This document shows, piece after piece, positions 51,092 through 59,983 of a DNA stretch of 64,000 nucleotides. The translations under genes were made by a program, and so were the position numbers. The stretch lies in contig NC_067282.1 in NCBI RefSeq assembly GCF_020740795.1, forward strand, positions 37,441,290-37,505,289, written 5' to 3'. The first letter of the stretch is position 1. Each line of letters opens with the position of its first letter. The notes under the pieces were generated by a model. The model was not told where the DNA came from. It saw only the letters and a program-made list of their open reading frames with translations, and made no database searches. The DNA is from Apus apus (taxonomy: Eukaryota > Chordata > Aves > Apodiformes > Apodidae).

Positions 51092-51935
51092 TGTGATGGG
51101 TCACCCTCAGCTGGCTGTCAGGTGCCCACCCAGCTACTCTCTCACTCACTCTCCTCAAAAAAAAAGGGTGAGAAAAAAGGATGAAAGCACGCATGGGTTG
51201 AGATAGGCACAGGGATATCAGTTATCAGTTTCTTTCACAGGCAAAACAGACTGTACTTGGGAAAAGATGGTTGAATTTATTGTTAATTAAAAACAGAGTA
51301 GGACAATGAGAAACAAGGAAAAACCAAAAATCACCTTCGCCCCATGCCCCACTTCTTCATAGGCTCGAGTTCACTCCTTCATTCCTGACTCCACTACCTC
51401 CTTCCCAAGAGTGGCACAGGGGAATGAAGAATCAGGGTATGCAATAAGTTTGTAACGCTTTGTCCCTGCTGCCCCTTCCTCCTCGTATTGTTACCATGCT
51501 CCAGATTGCAGTCCTTCTCATGTGATACAGTCCTTCAAGAACTGCTCCAGCATGGGTCCTTTCCACAGGCTAAAGTCCTTCAAAAATGGACTGCTCGGGA
51601 GTAGGTGTCCCATGGTCACAAGTCCTGCCAGAAAACCTGGTCCTGCGTATGCTCCTCTCCACAGGCCTCAGTTCCTGCCAGGAGCCTGCTCCTGCACGGG
51701 CTCTTCATAGTTTACAGCTTCTTTCAGGGCACATCCACCTGCCCTGGCATGTTGTCCTCCACAAACTCTTGCACGGCTAATGCTCTAATGTGATCCTTCA
51801 TGTGCTGCAGGAGAACACCCTGCATCATAAAGCTCTTCTTCACAGGCTACAGTGATATCTCTGCTTCAGTGCCTGAAGCACCTCCTTCTTCACTGTCCTT
51901 GGTGTTTTGCAGTGCTACACCTGCTCCTAATAAGA
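51092..51935 (-). mobile_element. Avian LTR-type repeat (minus), diverged
   Basis: Begins TGTGATGGGTCACCCTCAGC at 51092 and shows the well-known succession of loosely repeated TGCTCC...CAGGAGCCTGCTCC...ACAGGCT motifs of an abundant avian LTR repeat, to about 51930. AATAAA on the minus strand at 51276-51281 supports LTR orientation. The right end is indistinct. The three overlapping plus frames at 51522-51793 merely read through the motif repeats. Confidence 0.6.
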
Positions 51936-54566
51936 GAACTAAGAAACCAATATGTTTACAAAAGGAAACTAAACAACAAATAAAAATCTTATGAAGGAAT
52001 CAGAAAACAATTTACCAGCACAAGGGTAAGAAGTTTAAATCCAGAGCCATTAATGTAAATGGGAAAAACATACAGAAGCTCTTTATAGCTATTAAGGAAT
52101 AGTTGACTTTGATTATGGGTTTTTTTAGGTGACAAGAGAAGATCCAGTGAACTGCTACAAAAACCTTAAGAAAAGCATTTGGGGAGATGAAATTCTTGAA
52201 AGAGCTCAGTGCAAAAGAAGTATGAAAAAAGTGCTGGTATTTTCTGTAGCCTTCAGCTTTTTTCACTGGCATCTGATTGTAAATTTAAGGTATTGAAACT
52301 ATACTGGTGTCTCTGATATTGATCTTCAAAAACTGATTAAAAATATAATTACAATTTTGTTGGAATCACACTGATTCCAATTTCAAGCTGAAATTCTTCG
52401 AACAGGCTTTTGATTCCAAAAGAAAGATAATGAACTTTAAAAAAAAATCCTGTTTCTTGTTTGCCTTGGTGTTAACTGCTTATTTCCTATTATTTAGTCT
52501 CAAAAGAAATCTTCTAATGTGACCAACGGCTGTTCTCTGATACCCTTATATTAAAGTGTTGCTGAACAAGGAAATCTGTAATGAGATACCTTCAAAATTA
52601 CAAAGATGTCCAGCAAAAATAAAACATCTTAATTTCAGGAAACCTCTATGAAGATAGTAAGAAAATTTCTGCATAATGTGTTTTGTTTGAAAGGCAAGAA
52701 GATTTTAAATAAAAGTTGAAACTGGTTACAGGAAAAAAAAAAAAAAAGTACTTTGTATATTTGAGTCTTATTTATATGTCCTATTTCAGGAATGAGAAGT
52801 TACAGGCAGAAAACAATCTTACTCTTTACTGCCATGCTATTGATATTCCCATGTGAGTCTTTTAATCTTGTGTAGCCCTGTTGATAAATCAATGCAGAAG
52901 CTGTGCTTCAACAAGTAAATATGAGCTGAAATGTTGAAACTAATTTTTAGATCATATCATAGAAATGCACATCTTGGGTAAAAGTTGAATTAATATTTAT
53001 AAGGAAATGAGAGGACATTGCTCCCTACACCTTGTCAGATAAAGGTGTCCTCAGTAGTTACACTGTATCTTTCCTTAGATTGGTTTAATAAGCTTGTGTT
53101 AAAAATTACTTAAGAATACAAATAGACTTATGGAAAAACCATGAATGAAATAAAATTGAAGAGGTTATCTACTCCGTTCCTTTAATGGAAAGTCTCTTAT
53201 TCTAACTAGACATTTATTTAATTTATTTTTCACAAAATTCCATTAATGGAATTTCTGGAGTGTGTTTCCCTGTGCCTCCCTGCCCCAATCCATTAAGAGT
53301 ACTATGCAGTTCTTCTGAACTGAGATATTCTGTTTGCTAATTTTTCTTTTATCTTTTCTGAAGTTGCTCATCTACATAATAGTAGTCAACTTTTTTAGGA
53401 AGTGATAGACAGATATCAGTGTTGCCCAGCCTGGAATGGGCACCAACAGCCTGGTACTGAAACTCCTGGGTATACCAGCACTTTGCTCTCTGGCTCTTCT
53501 CCTTGTGGAAACAGGTATAGTGAGACAAACACATCTGCTTTACTATCCTGATTTAGGCTGTGGAGATCAAAAGCGAGGCTGCCTAATGGATAATCTCCCC
53601 ATCAGCTACTACTGATGACATAGCTCATTATCTTTTTCCAATTTCTTGACACTCTTCTAGCTGTTCTCATAGCTCCTTTTCTTCTTCTGAGTCTCCTCTC
53701 AAACATGCAACTCTCACTTCATTACTTTTCCCTTTTAGTCTCAATTTTGCTACATCTCTACCCAAATTTTCTATTTCTAATACCATTAATAAGATAATCT
53801 CTGACTTTTATGGCATGACTAATCTAGTTGTTGAGATGTCAATGGCTTCAGAAAATTGTATTTCTGTAAAGGTCCCCAGTATCCCTTGGTAGCAATCTGT
53901 GATATTTAGCCAGTTCTCACATAACTGCCCCCTAAGCACCTGTGAAATCTGACTCTCCTTCATAGTGCAACCATTAACATTCGCTAGCTGCTGCACTGCC
54001 ATCCATTACATCAAAAAATTTCTCATATGATGACCAGTAGTTGTGCGTATTCTGTTCAGTTAGCTTAACATTGGGCCAGGTCCCAGTCAGTGTCTTAGTT
54101 ACTTGCCTAACTTTGTGGCCCGTACTGTGTTCTCCTTTATTTGAGGGGTGGGGCTGGGTGGGTGAGAATTAGAAGTTCATAATATTAATATGCACCCTAA
54201 AATAATGCAAATCCTATAAATTTCATTACTGTAATCTGAACAAGAGGCTTCATAGCTTTGCCACAGCATAAAGCTTTGCTTATTGCCAATTTAGTGAAAA
54301 ACGTAATTTTTTGTCTTAACACATTTAACGATGTTAAAACATGCCCTGTAGCCAACTTCCTTGCTTCCAACAATACCTTACTGTGCTTCATTAACTAGAG
54401 CACAAAAAAATACCTGCAAATGTCTTCAGTCACACTGTTTTGAATTTGTGGAAAACTACTAGACTATCAACTGCTGCTATCACACTGTTTATTGTGTAAC
54501 ACTCCCACAAAAACAAATTCTTTCTCATCAAGCAGAACCAGAGATGTTCTGTAAAGTGTGAAGGAC
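51936..54566. other. No gene recognised
   Basis: AT-rich intergenic sequence with an A-run near 52733-52746. Nothing is coding as far as can be seen. Confidence 0.5.
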
Positions 54567-54607
<41 letters not shown>

Positions 54608-54626
54608 GTTGTTGTTGTTGTTGTTG

Positions 54627-54674
<48 letters not shown>
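54567..54674 (+). repeat. Compound trinucleotide microsatellite (TTA)n(TTG)n(TTA)n
   Basis: About 108 bp of TTA units with a block of TTG units in the middle (about 54607-54631). The poly-Leu, poly-Ile and poly-Asn frames reported over it are artefacts. Confidence 0.97.
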
Positions 54675-54675
<1 letters not shown>

Positions 54676-54935
54676 GCTCATGCAGTGAGCAAAACATTGA
54701 GTTCTCAACCAAAACGTCAGGCTGTGAAAGTAAATTAACAGTTAGGTTTACAGCTGAGTGTAGTTACAATACTTATGCTTTATTGTAATTATTCTCTAAC
54801 CAAGCTATATTTTTCCAATAGTTTTACCTTAAAATACTAAGCATATGGTGTATATCTCATTACTCATCAAATAAAAAATACATGTAGAGTACAGCTATGC
54901 TTTTATTAAAGCATTATTGAATATCTGATTGACTG
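54675..54935. other. No gene recognised
   Basis: Short AT-rich stretch between the microsatellite and the next CR1. Confidence 0.5.
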
Positions 54936-55950
54936 ATTGACAAATCCAGCTGGCAGCCAGTCACAAGTGGTGTTCCTCAGGGCTCAGTGTTCAGACCATT
55001 TCTGTTTAACATCTTTATTGATGATCTTCAAAAGGACATAGAGTGTATTATCAGTAAGTTTGTAGATGACACCAAGCTAGGCGGGAGTGTTGATCTGCAT
55101 GAGGATGGGGAAGCTCTACAGAGAGATTTGAGTAGATAAGATCATTGGGATAATGTTAATGGTATGGGCTTCAACAAGGCCAAGTGCTGCATCCTGCACT
55201 TGGGCCACAACCACCCCATGCAACGCTACAGGCTTGGAGAAGTGTGGCTGGAAAGGTGCCTGGCAGAAAAGGACCTAGGGGTCCTAATTGACAAGCGGCT
55301 GAATATGAGACAGCAGTGTGCCCAGGTGGCCAAGAAAGCCAATGGCATCCTGGCTTGTATTAGAAATAGTGTGACGAGCAGAAGTAGAGAGGTGATTGTC
55401 CCCCTGTACTCACCACTGGTGAGGCCACATTTGGAGTATTGTGTCCAGTTTTGGGCAACTCAATTCAAGAGAGATATCGAGATACTGGAGCAAGTACAGA
55501 GGAGGGCAACGAAGCTGGTGAAGGGCCTAGAGAATCAATCTTATGAAGAACGCTTGAAGGAGCTGGGAATGTTTAGTTTGAGGAAGGAGGAGGCTGAGAG
55601 GAGACCTCATCAGTCTCTACAACTACCTGAAAGGTCATTGTAGAGAGGTTGGTGCTGGTCTCTTTTCACAGGTAATTAGCGACAGAACAAGAGGAAATGG
55701 TTTCAAGCTGCAACAGGGTAGGTTCAGATTGGACATTAGGAAAAGTTTTTTCACAGAAAGAGTGTTTAGACACTGGAATAGGCTGCCCAGGGAGGTGGTT
55801 GAGTCACCATCCCTGGATGTGTTTAAGGGTCGTTTGGATGTGGTGTTGGTGGATATGGTTTAGGGGAGAACTTTGTAGAGTAGGGATGATGGTTAGACTC
55901 AGTTATCCCAAGGATCTTTTCCAACCTGAATAGTTCTATAATTCTATGAG
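54936..55950 (+). mobile_element. CR1 LINE, 5'-truncated
   Basis: Plus-strand CR1 starting in the RT palm (SGVPQGSVF near 54970-55000). The catalytic box is FVDDTKLGG near 55060-55085, with both aspartates kept. A 159-codon frame at 55164-55643 carries [21 protein letters not shown] and [12 protein letters not shown] frameshift near 55590 ends it, and the C-terminal [20 protein letters not shown] codons follow in another frame. The tail is TAGTTCTATAATTCTATGAG. Same subfamily as 15866-17275. The provirus begins only 15 bp downstream. Confidence 0.92.
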
Positions 55951-55959
55951 CCCATAATT

Positions 55960-55965
55960 AGACTG
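55960..55965. repeat. Provirus target-site duplication (left)
   Basis: AGACTG directly precedes the 5' LTR and recurs exactly at 59978-59983 after the 3' LTR. Six base pairs is the length typical of alpha- and betaretroviral integration. Confidence 0.95.
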
Positions 55966-56235
55966 TGTGGGTAGTTAGGGTCCGGCGGCCAGAAGATTTC
56001 GCGCTATATGGAAAGATAAGGCCCCTCTCCTAATAGCCAATAGCACTTAGTTCACGATGTAAGCAGACAGAAGTGACACCACAGACCTAACTCATATAAC
56101 ACCGCAGTAAACACTAATAAACGCCATTTGCCATCCACCACATTGGTGTCTGTGAGCTGATGGACCGAGCGGCCTGGGGTTGGCCGCCGTGCCGTTCTTG
56201 AACCAGGTCGTCACGCCTTTCTCCGAAAGGCAACA
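55966..56235 (+). repeat. 5' LTR of the provirus
   Basis: 270 bp, TGTGGG...GCAACA. U3 is short and carries a weak CATATAAC TATA-like element near 56093-56100. AATAAA is at 56116-56121; R probably starts at GCCATTTGCC (about 56123) and U5 follows. The R/U5 segment closely resembles that of alpharetroviruses (GCCATTT...CCACCACATTGGTGT layout). It differs from the 3' LTR at five positions, all transitions. Confidence 0.96.
56116..56121 (+). terminator. AATAAA polyadenylation signal in the 5' LTR
   Basis: AATAAA immediately before the presumed R region; the same signal is at 59858-59863 in the 3' LTR, where it would act. Confidence 0.8.
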
Positions 56236-56237
56236 AG

Positions 56238-56255
56238 TGGTGCCGAAACCCGGGA
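56238..56255 (+). promoter_or_regulatory. Primer-binding site for tRNA-Phe
   Basis: TGGTGCCGAAACCCGGGA, two bases after the 5' LTR, is the exact complement of the 3' 18 nt of vertebrate tRNA-Phe including CCA. Classical avian leukosis viruses use tRNA-Trp, so this primer is unusual for an alpha-like element. Confidence 0.9.
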
Positions 56256-56350
56256 ATACGCCTGGAATCGGGAAATTCGCCTGGAGTCAGGAAAGCGGCA
56301 GCCAGAGCGGCAGGACTGGCCCGGCGGGGAGGAGCGGACCGACAAGGAGG

Positions 56351-56971
56351 ATGGAAGCCCTTGTTAAGGTCGTATTGCAATTACATAAGCAGTGGGGTAT
56401 AGATTGTAAGGCTAAAGATTTTACTCTCGCCATTGCGAGGCTTTTGGAAATCGGGGTCATTGACCAGCCGGTAGATATTCTCCACCCTGAGGTGTGGGAC
56501 AAATGCACTAAAGCGTTGGCTAAGGAGACGATGCTCTCGGGTCATGGGAAGCACCTTAAGTCGTGGGGGAAAGTTGTGCAGGCGTTGCAGAAGGCTATAC
56601 AGGAGCAGGAGACCTGGAGGGCGGCAAAGAACTGTTTGCTGGCCACCCCGAAGTTGGGAGTCGGGGCAGCCACACAGACTTTGCACCCCCTGAGTGATGA
56701 TGGTTTTGCTGAGTCTGGGGAGGGTTTAAGGGTGGCGGAGCTGAGGGAGGGTGATGCGTCCCCTCGGTCTCCGGACCCCGACCCGCTTACAGAGGGACAG
56801 AAACAAGCTCAATCCTTCTGGGGCAGGTTGGCGGAGGAGGCTCGGGGCACCGCGGAGAAAGCAGAGTCTGAGGAGGTTCGGGCTGAACTGCCGGCCTATG
56901 CGCCCCAAAATGGCGCTGAGCAAAAAAGGGGGGGGCGAGGTAAAGATGCCCGTGGTGGAAAAAGGGAGTAA
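56351..56971 (+). pseudogene. gag: gag, matrix (MA) part, ended by an in-frame stop
   Basis: Gag builds the inner shell of the particle; the N-terminal matrix domain targets the plasma membrane. The start ATG at 56351 follows a short leader of about 95 bp after the primer-binding site and gives MEALVKVVLQLHK. The first ~110 residues (GVIDQPVDILHPEVWD, GHGKHLKSWGKVVQALQKA) match the layout of alpharetroviral MA. It then becomes proline-, glutamate- and arginine-rich. The frame ends at TAA 56969-56971 after 206 codons, far short of a complete Gag of about 550-700 residues. The same frame continues openly after this stop to 57406, so the stop looks like a disabling mutation. Upstream codons back to 56180 belong to U5 and are not part of Gag. 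Confidence 0.85.
56369..56370 (+). promoter_or_regulatory. Predicted splice donor after gag codon 6
   Basis: AAG|GTCGTA falls exactly between gag codons 6 and 7 (phase 0), the same place as the donor used by avian leukosis viruses for env mRNA. The +3 base C and the weak downstream match make it a non-ideal donor. Confidence 0.55.
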
Positions 56972-57406
56972 AAGTTGGTATCAGCAAGTGCACACAGAAG
57001 GAGGGGGGAGGTGAAAGAATGTGAGGGGAGTGTGAGCGAGGCGGAGGAGGATGGGACCATGAGCGAGGCAGAGGAGGATGGGAGCAGGAGCGAAGAGCAG
57101 AAAGCCAACCGGAGTCGCTATCTGAAAAAATGCCTTCGTAGGGCAAATCCCCCGCCAAGCCAGGCGCGGAGCAAGCCAGGAGGGGGGGACGAGCCAAGGG
57201 GGAGGGAACGGCCCGCCCGTAAGGGAAGTGGGCAGGGCCGGAGCTCAACAAAAAGGCACTGGAAACCAGAAGTAGCTGGTCAGTCGAGCTCTGACTTCGG
57301 ATCAGACACCAGCCGGGATGAGTGGCCGGTTACCGATTCAAACTCAAGAGGAGGAGGAAATGGGAATATATACAGTCAAAAGCAAAAACATTCTCATCCC
57401 AAATAA
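56972..57406 (+). pseudogene. gag: gag spacer region downstream of the stop
   Basis: The gag frame stays open for about 143 codons after the stop. It is highly charged: acidic repeats (SEAEEDG occurs twice), then proline-rich (NPPPSQ) and serine-rich parts. This could be the linker between MA and capsid. It ends at TAA 57404-57406, while capsid-like sequence continues in another frame from about 57318. A frame change near 57345-57360, in a GA-rich stretch, therefore separates the two. No PPxY or zinc-knuckle motif is visible. Confidence 0.65.
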
Positions 57407-58508
57407 AAAGGGACCGCGAGGGAAAAACATCCCTGTCACCGACTGGAAGAGAGTAGAGATTGCGTGTGCCGATTGGGTCCCACCGGCCACGCCAGCGTTC
57501 CCGGTCCAGGTGACGGACAGGGGACAGAGGGTCCACTCACCAATAAACCCTAAGGATATACAAGCAATTGTTAAAGCAATTGCGGATAAAGGGCTTAATT
57601 CTGCCATGATCCCCACCCTCATAGATGGTGTCTTGAGTTTCTGTTCACAGGACCAGATTATTGGACGCCCCTGTGACCCGTACACCCCAGTGCCAACAGA
57701 GGATGACAAGCCAACAAGCATCCTGGCCGCAGCAGAGAGCTCCACACCGGCAGAACCCAAACAACGGCGACATGGCCCCTGTGGCGGGGTGCTACGACGT
57801 CTTTGTGTGATCTTGATTTTAGAACTTGTCACCACAGGACAGGTAACATTAGGTCACCCTCACCAGCCATTTAAATGGTCACTCCTTCGAGTCAAGGATC
57901 AGCAGGTTATCGCAACTCAAATAACATCAGGTGCGCCAAGTTTTAGTACCCCTCTCTGTCAGCTTGTCCCGAAAGCCAGATGTATGGTAGACACAGTATT
58001 TTACATGTGTCCCAGCTCAAACCCTGGGAAAGGGTATTGTAACTCCCCTAGCCAGTACTTCTGTAATTATTGGGGATGTGAGACCATAGCCCCTTTTTGG
58101 ATATCGGGTAGTGGTAAAGACAGATACCTAAAAGTTCAGTGGGGTCCATATGGGTGCACCTCACCGAGAGGATGGTGGCATAAAAGTGGTCAGTTCCTCT
58201 TCTTAAATGTTACCAAGCCCGAAGAGGACAGTTGGTTACTTGGAAAAGTTTGGGGAGTAAGGTACTCAGAGCCAGGGACAGACCGAGGTGGCTTAATCCT
58301 CATAAAAAAGGAGGTCGTCCCGAATGATCTGCTGCCAGTAGGCCCCAACCAAGCAGTTATCAGCAAAGCCCTGACTATCCCTAATCAGAACTATGTGACT
58401 AAAAAGACAGACAATCAGGAAAAACTGACAAAAGCTCCCGTAACGACACACACCACTAAAATTCCTGATAGAGAGTCGCTCTGGAAAATGATGCAAGCTA
58501 GCTACTAA
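57318..58508 (+). pseudogene. Fused frame: gag capsid start joined to env SU
   Basis: This 396-codon frame joins two genes. Residues about 35-108 look like the N-terminal capsid domain (PAFPVQVTDRGQ, IQAIVKAIADKGLNSAMIPT). The major homology region, nucleocapsid and all of pol are missing. From residue 112 onward it is env. A hydrophobic leader lies at about 158-178 (LCVILILELV), then SU begins with GHPHQPFKWSLL and has YFCNYWGCET at 247-256, a hallmark of gamma-type SU. The frame stops at TAA 58506-58508 and continues in the same frame at 58509. The ATG at 57318 is just the first in this frame; env was more likely made from a spliced message entering at 57651. Confidence 0.82.
57633..57650 (+). 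promoter_or_regulatory. Predicted env splice acceptor
   Basis: A pyrimidine-leaning stretch TTGAGTTTCTGTTCACAG ends in CAG at 57650. The following exon would begin on a codon boundary of the env frame (phase 0), matching the phase-0 donor after gag codon 6. Confidence 0.6.
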
Positions 58509-59519
58509 ATGCTGAACAAAACTAATCCAAATCTCACGGAGCATTGTTGGCTGTGCTACAGAATAAAACCACCCTTTTATGAGGCTGTAGCAGTAAGTAA
58601 CCAACCCCTACAAATGAATGGTTCAAATCCAGCTCAGTGTATATGGGAGACAGATAAGCAAGGGATCACACTAGCACGGGTGGTGGGAAGCGGCGTGTGT
58701 GTAGGTAAAGTCCCTGAGAACAAAGAACAACTGTGTGATAGTAAAGTACAAGGTAAAATCCCTGCAAAGTGGTTAGTACCGGCCGACAATACCAAGTGGG
58801 TTTGCTCTGTCACGGGAGTTACACCTTGTCTGTCGTTGGACAAATTTGATGAATCCTCAGAATATTGTGTCCAGGTAACTATAGTCCCTAAAGTCTTTTA
58901 CCATCCCGAAGACGCTGTCTATGAGTCTCTGATTAACCCACAACATCATCTGTCAAAGCAAGAACCCTTTACAGCACTAACAATAGCTACCCTAATGATC
59001 ATAGGAGGGGCAGGAGTAGGCATAGGAGTGGCATCCATGGTCCAACAGAATAAAGAATTCAGTGCCTTGAGGATGGCAGTGGATGAAGACCTGGCTAGAA
59101 TTGAACAATCAATAAGTGCGCTAGAACAATCACTCAGGTCACTATCTGAAGTAGTGCTGCAGAATCGGAGAGGACTAGATCTAATGTTTTTACAGCAAGG
59201 GGGAGTGTGCGCTGCACTAGGGGAAGAGTGTTGTGTATACGCGGACCACACCGGGATAGTGAGGGACACGATGGCCAAAATGCGAGAGGGGTTGGAAAAA
59301 CGGAAAAAGGAACGAGAGGCGCAGGAAAGCTGGTTTACATCCTGGTTTAACTATTCACCTTGGCTGACCACCCTGATATCCACCTTGATAGGGCCAGTCG
59401 CAATGATTCTGATAACCTTGATCTTTGGACCCTGTATACTGAATAGGCTTGTGGCGTTTGTCAAGAGCCGGCTGGAGAAGGTTGACATCATGCTGATAGA
59501 AGGCCAACAACTGCTTTAA
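57651..59519 (+). pseudogene. env: Gamma-type env (SU and TM) split by one in-frame stop
   Basis: Env is the surface and fusion glycoprotein. The single frame runs from the acceptor at 57651 to TAA 59517-59519, interrupted only by TAA at 58506-58508. Order: leader, SU with conserved cysteines and YFCNYWGCET, then after the stop CWLC (58545-58556), TM with a fusion-peptide-like hydrophobic stretch, a coiled coil, the LQNRRGLDL segment with CX6CC, and a membrane anchor. CWLC plus CX6CC means a disulfide-linked SU-TM of the gamma type. No basic furin site is seen before the fusion peptide (the region reads HHLSKQEP). Because of the stop, full Env cannot be made. Confidence 0.88.
58509..59519 (+). 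CDS. env: Open frame for SU C-terminus and complete TM
   Basis: 336 codons starting with ATG immediately after the stop. CWLC is at residues 13-16 and SU cysteines up to about 120. A hydrophobic fusion-peptide-like stretch is at 155-176 (ALTIATLMIIGGAGVGIGVA). A heptad-like coiled coil lies at about 185-218, LQNRRGLDLMFLQQ at 217-230 and CX6CC at 234-242 (C234, C241, C242). A transmembrane helix spans about 286-308 and a short tail follows, ending EGQQLL. There is no signal peptide at the new start, so if translated it would probably not enter the secretory pathway properly. No stop or frameshift lies inside, which fits the young age inferred from the LTRs. Whether it is expressed is unknown. 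Confidence 0.8.
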   Translation: MLNKTNPNLTEHCWLCYRIKPPFYEAVAVSNQPLQMNGSNPAQCIWETDKQGITLARVVGSGVCVGKVPENKEQLCDSKVQGKIPAKWLVPADNTKWVCSVTGVTPCLSLDKFDESSEYCVQVTIVPKVFYHPEDAVYESLINPQHHLSKQEPFTALTIATLMIIGGAGVGIGVASMVQQNKEFSALRMAVDEDLARIEQSISALEQSLRSLSEVVLQNRRGLDLMFLQQGGVCAALGEECCVYADHTGIVRDTMAKMREGLEKRKKEREAQESWFTSWFNYSPWLTTLISTLIGPVAMILITLIFGPCILNRLVAFVKSRLEKVDIMLIEGQQLL

Positions 59520-59693
59520 GAATGTTTTTCTTCAGAATTTCCTGTAGCTATTTCTAGAGATACCTCATTACTTTCAACTACCTCTTGTCTAACGTGCACT
59601 ATGTTTTCTATTCAGGTTTGTAACACATTTTTTAAGATTGTTAACATATCCTTTTTTAAGACTGTCACATTTTAACCAATTTTAACTGTGCAT
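59520..59693 (+). other. Provirus 3' untranslated region
   Basis: AT-rich, T-rich sequence between the env stop and the polypurine tract, without a coding frame. It is much AT-richer than env and could hold transport or packaging elements, but none can be recognised. Confidence 0.6.
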
Positions 59694-59707
59694 AGGGAGG
59701 GGGGAAA
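59694..59707 (+). promoter_or_regulatory. Polypurine tract
   Basis: AGGGAGGGGGGAAA directly before the 3' LTR: the plus-strand primer site expected of a retrovirus. Confidence 0.93.
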
Positions 59708-59977
59708 TGTGGGTAGTTAGGGTCCGGCGGCCGGAAGATTTCGCACTATACGGAAAGATAAGGCCCCTCTCCTAATAGCCAATAGCACTTAGTTCACGAT
59801 GTAAGCAGATGGAAGTGACACCACAGACCTAACTCATATAACACCGCAGTAAACACTAATAAACGCCATTTGCCATCCACCACATTGGTGTCTGTGAGCT
59901 GATGGACCGAGCGGCCTGGGGTTGGCCGCCGTGCCGTTCTTGAACCAGGTCGTCACGCCTTTCTCCGAAAGGCAACA
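59708..59977 (+). repeat. 3' LTR of the provirus
   Basis: 270 bp, same ends as the 5' LTR. The five differences are all in U3 (in the blocks CCGGAAG, GCACTATACGG and AGATGGAAG). AATAAA is at 59858-59863. Confidence 0.96.
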
Positions 59978-59983
59978 AGACTG
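59978..59983. repeat. Provirus target-site duplication (right)
   Basis: AGACTG, identical to 55960-55965. Confidence 0.95.

Larger units (their letters stand above)
55966..59977 (+). mobile_element. Endogenous retrovirus: alpha-like 5' end and gag, no pol, gamma-type env
   Basis: A 4,012-bp provirus with paired 270-bp LTRs, an exact 6-bp target duplication, a tRNA-Phe primer-binding site, a polypurine tract, a broken gag and an env split by one stop. Protease, reverse transcriptase and integrase are absent: no protease DTG, RT YMDD or integrase zinc motif can be found. The matrix protein start, the R/U5 sequence and the splice donor after gag codon 6 resemble avian leukosis-type alpharetroviruses. 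Env resembles gamma-type envelopes. It is therefore a defective, probably recombinant lineage, mobilised in trans or deleted after integration. GC content is well above the surroundings. It is intergenic, next to CR1 copies. Confidence 0.93.

Noticed and set aside
54430..54788. Poly-Ile, poly-Asn and poly-Leu proteins
   Set aside because: Translations of the TTA/TTG microsatellite in different frames.
56180..56350. N-terminal extension of Gag starting in the 5' LTR
   Set aside because: The first codon of that long frame is TTG in U5, and the region includes U5, the primer-binding site and the leader. The first real ATG with MA similarity is at 56351.
56787..57251. Minus-strand frame of 154 codons over gag
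   Set aside because: Antisense of the GC- and purine-rich gag linker; no family signature.
57344..57835. Minus-strand frame of 163 codons over the capsid/env junction
   Set aside because: Antisense shadow of the fused gag-env frame; no domain recognised.
55966..59977. An avian leukosis-type exogenous provirus
   Set aside because: The primer-binding site, the env type and the absence of pol differ, and the elements are fixed in decayed genomic context.
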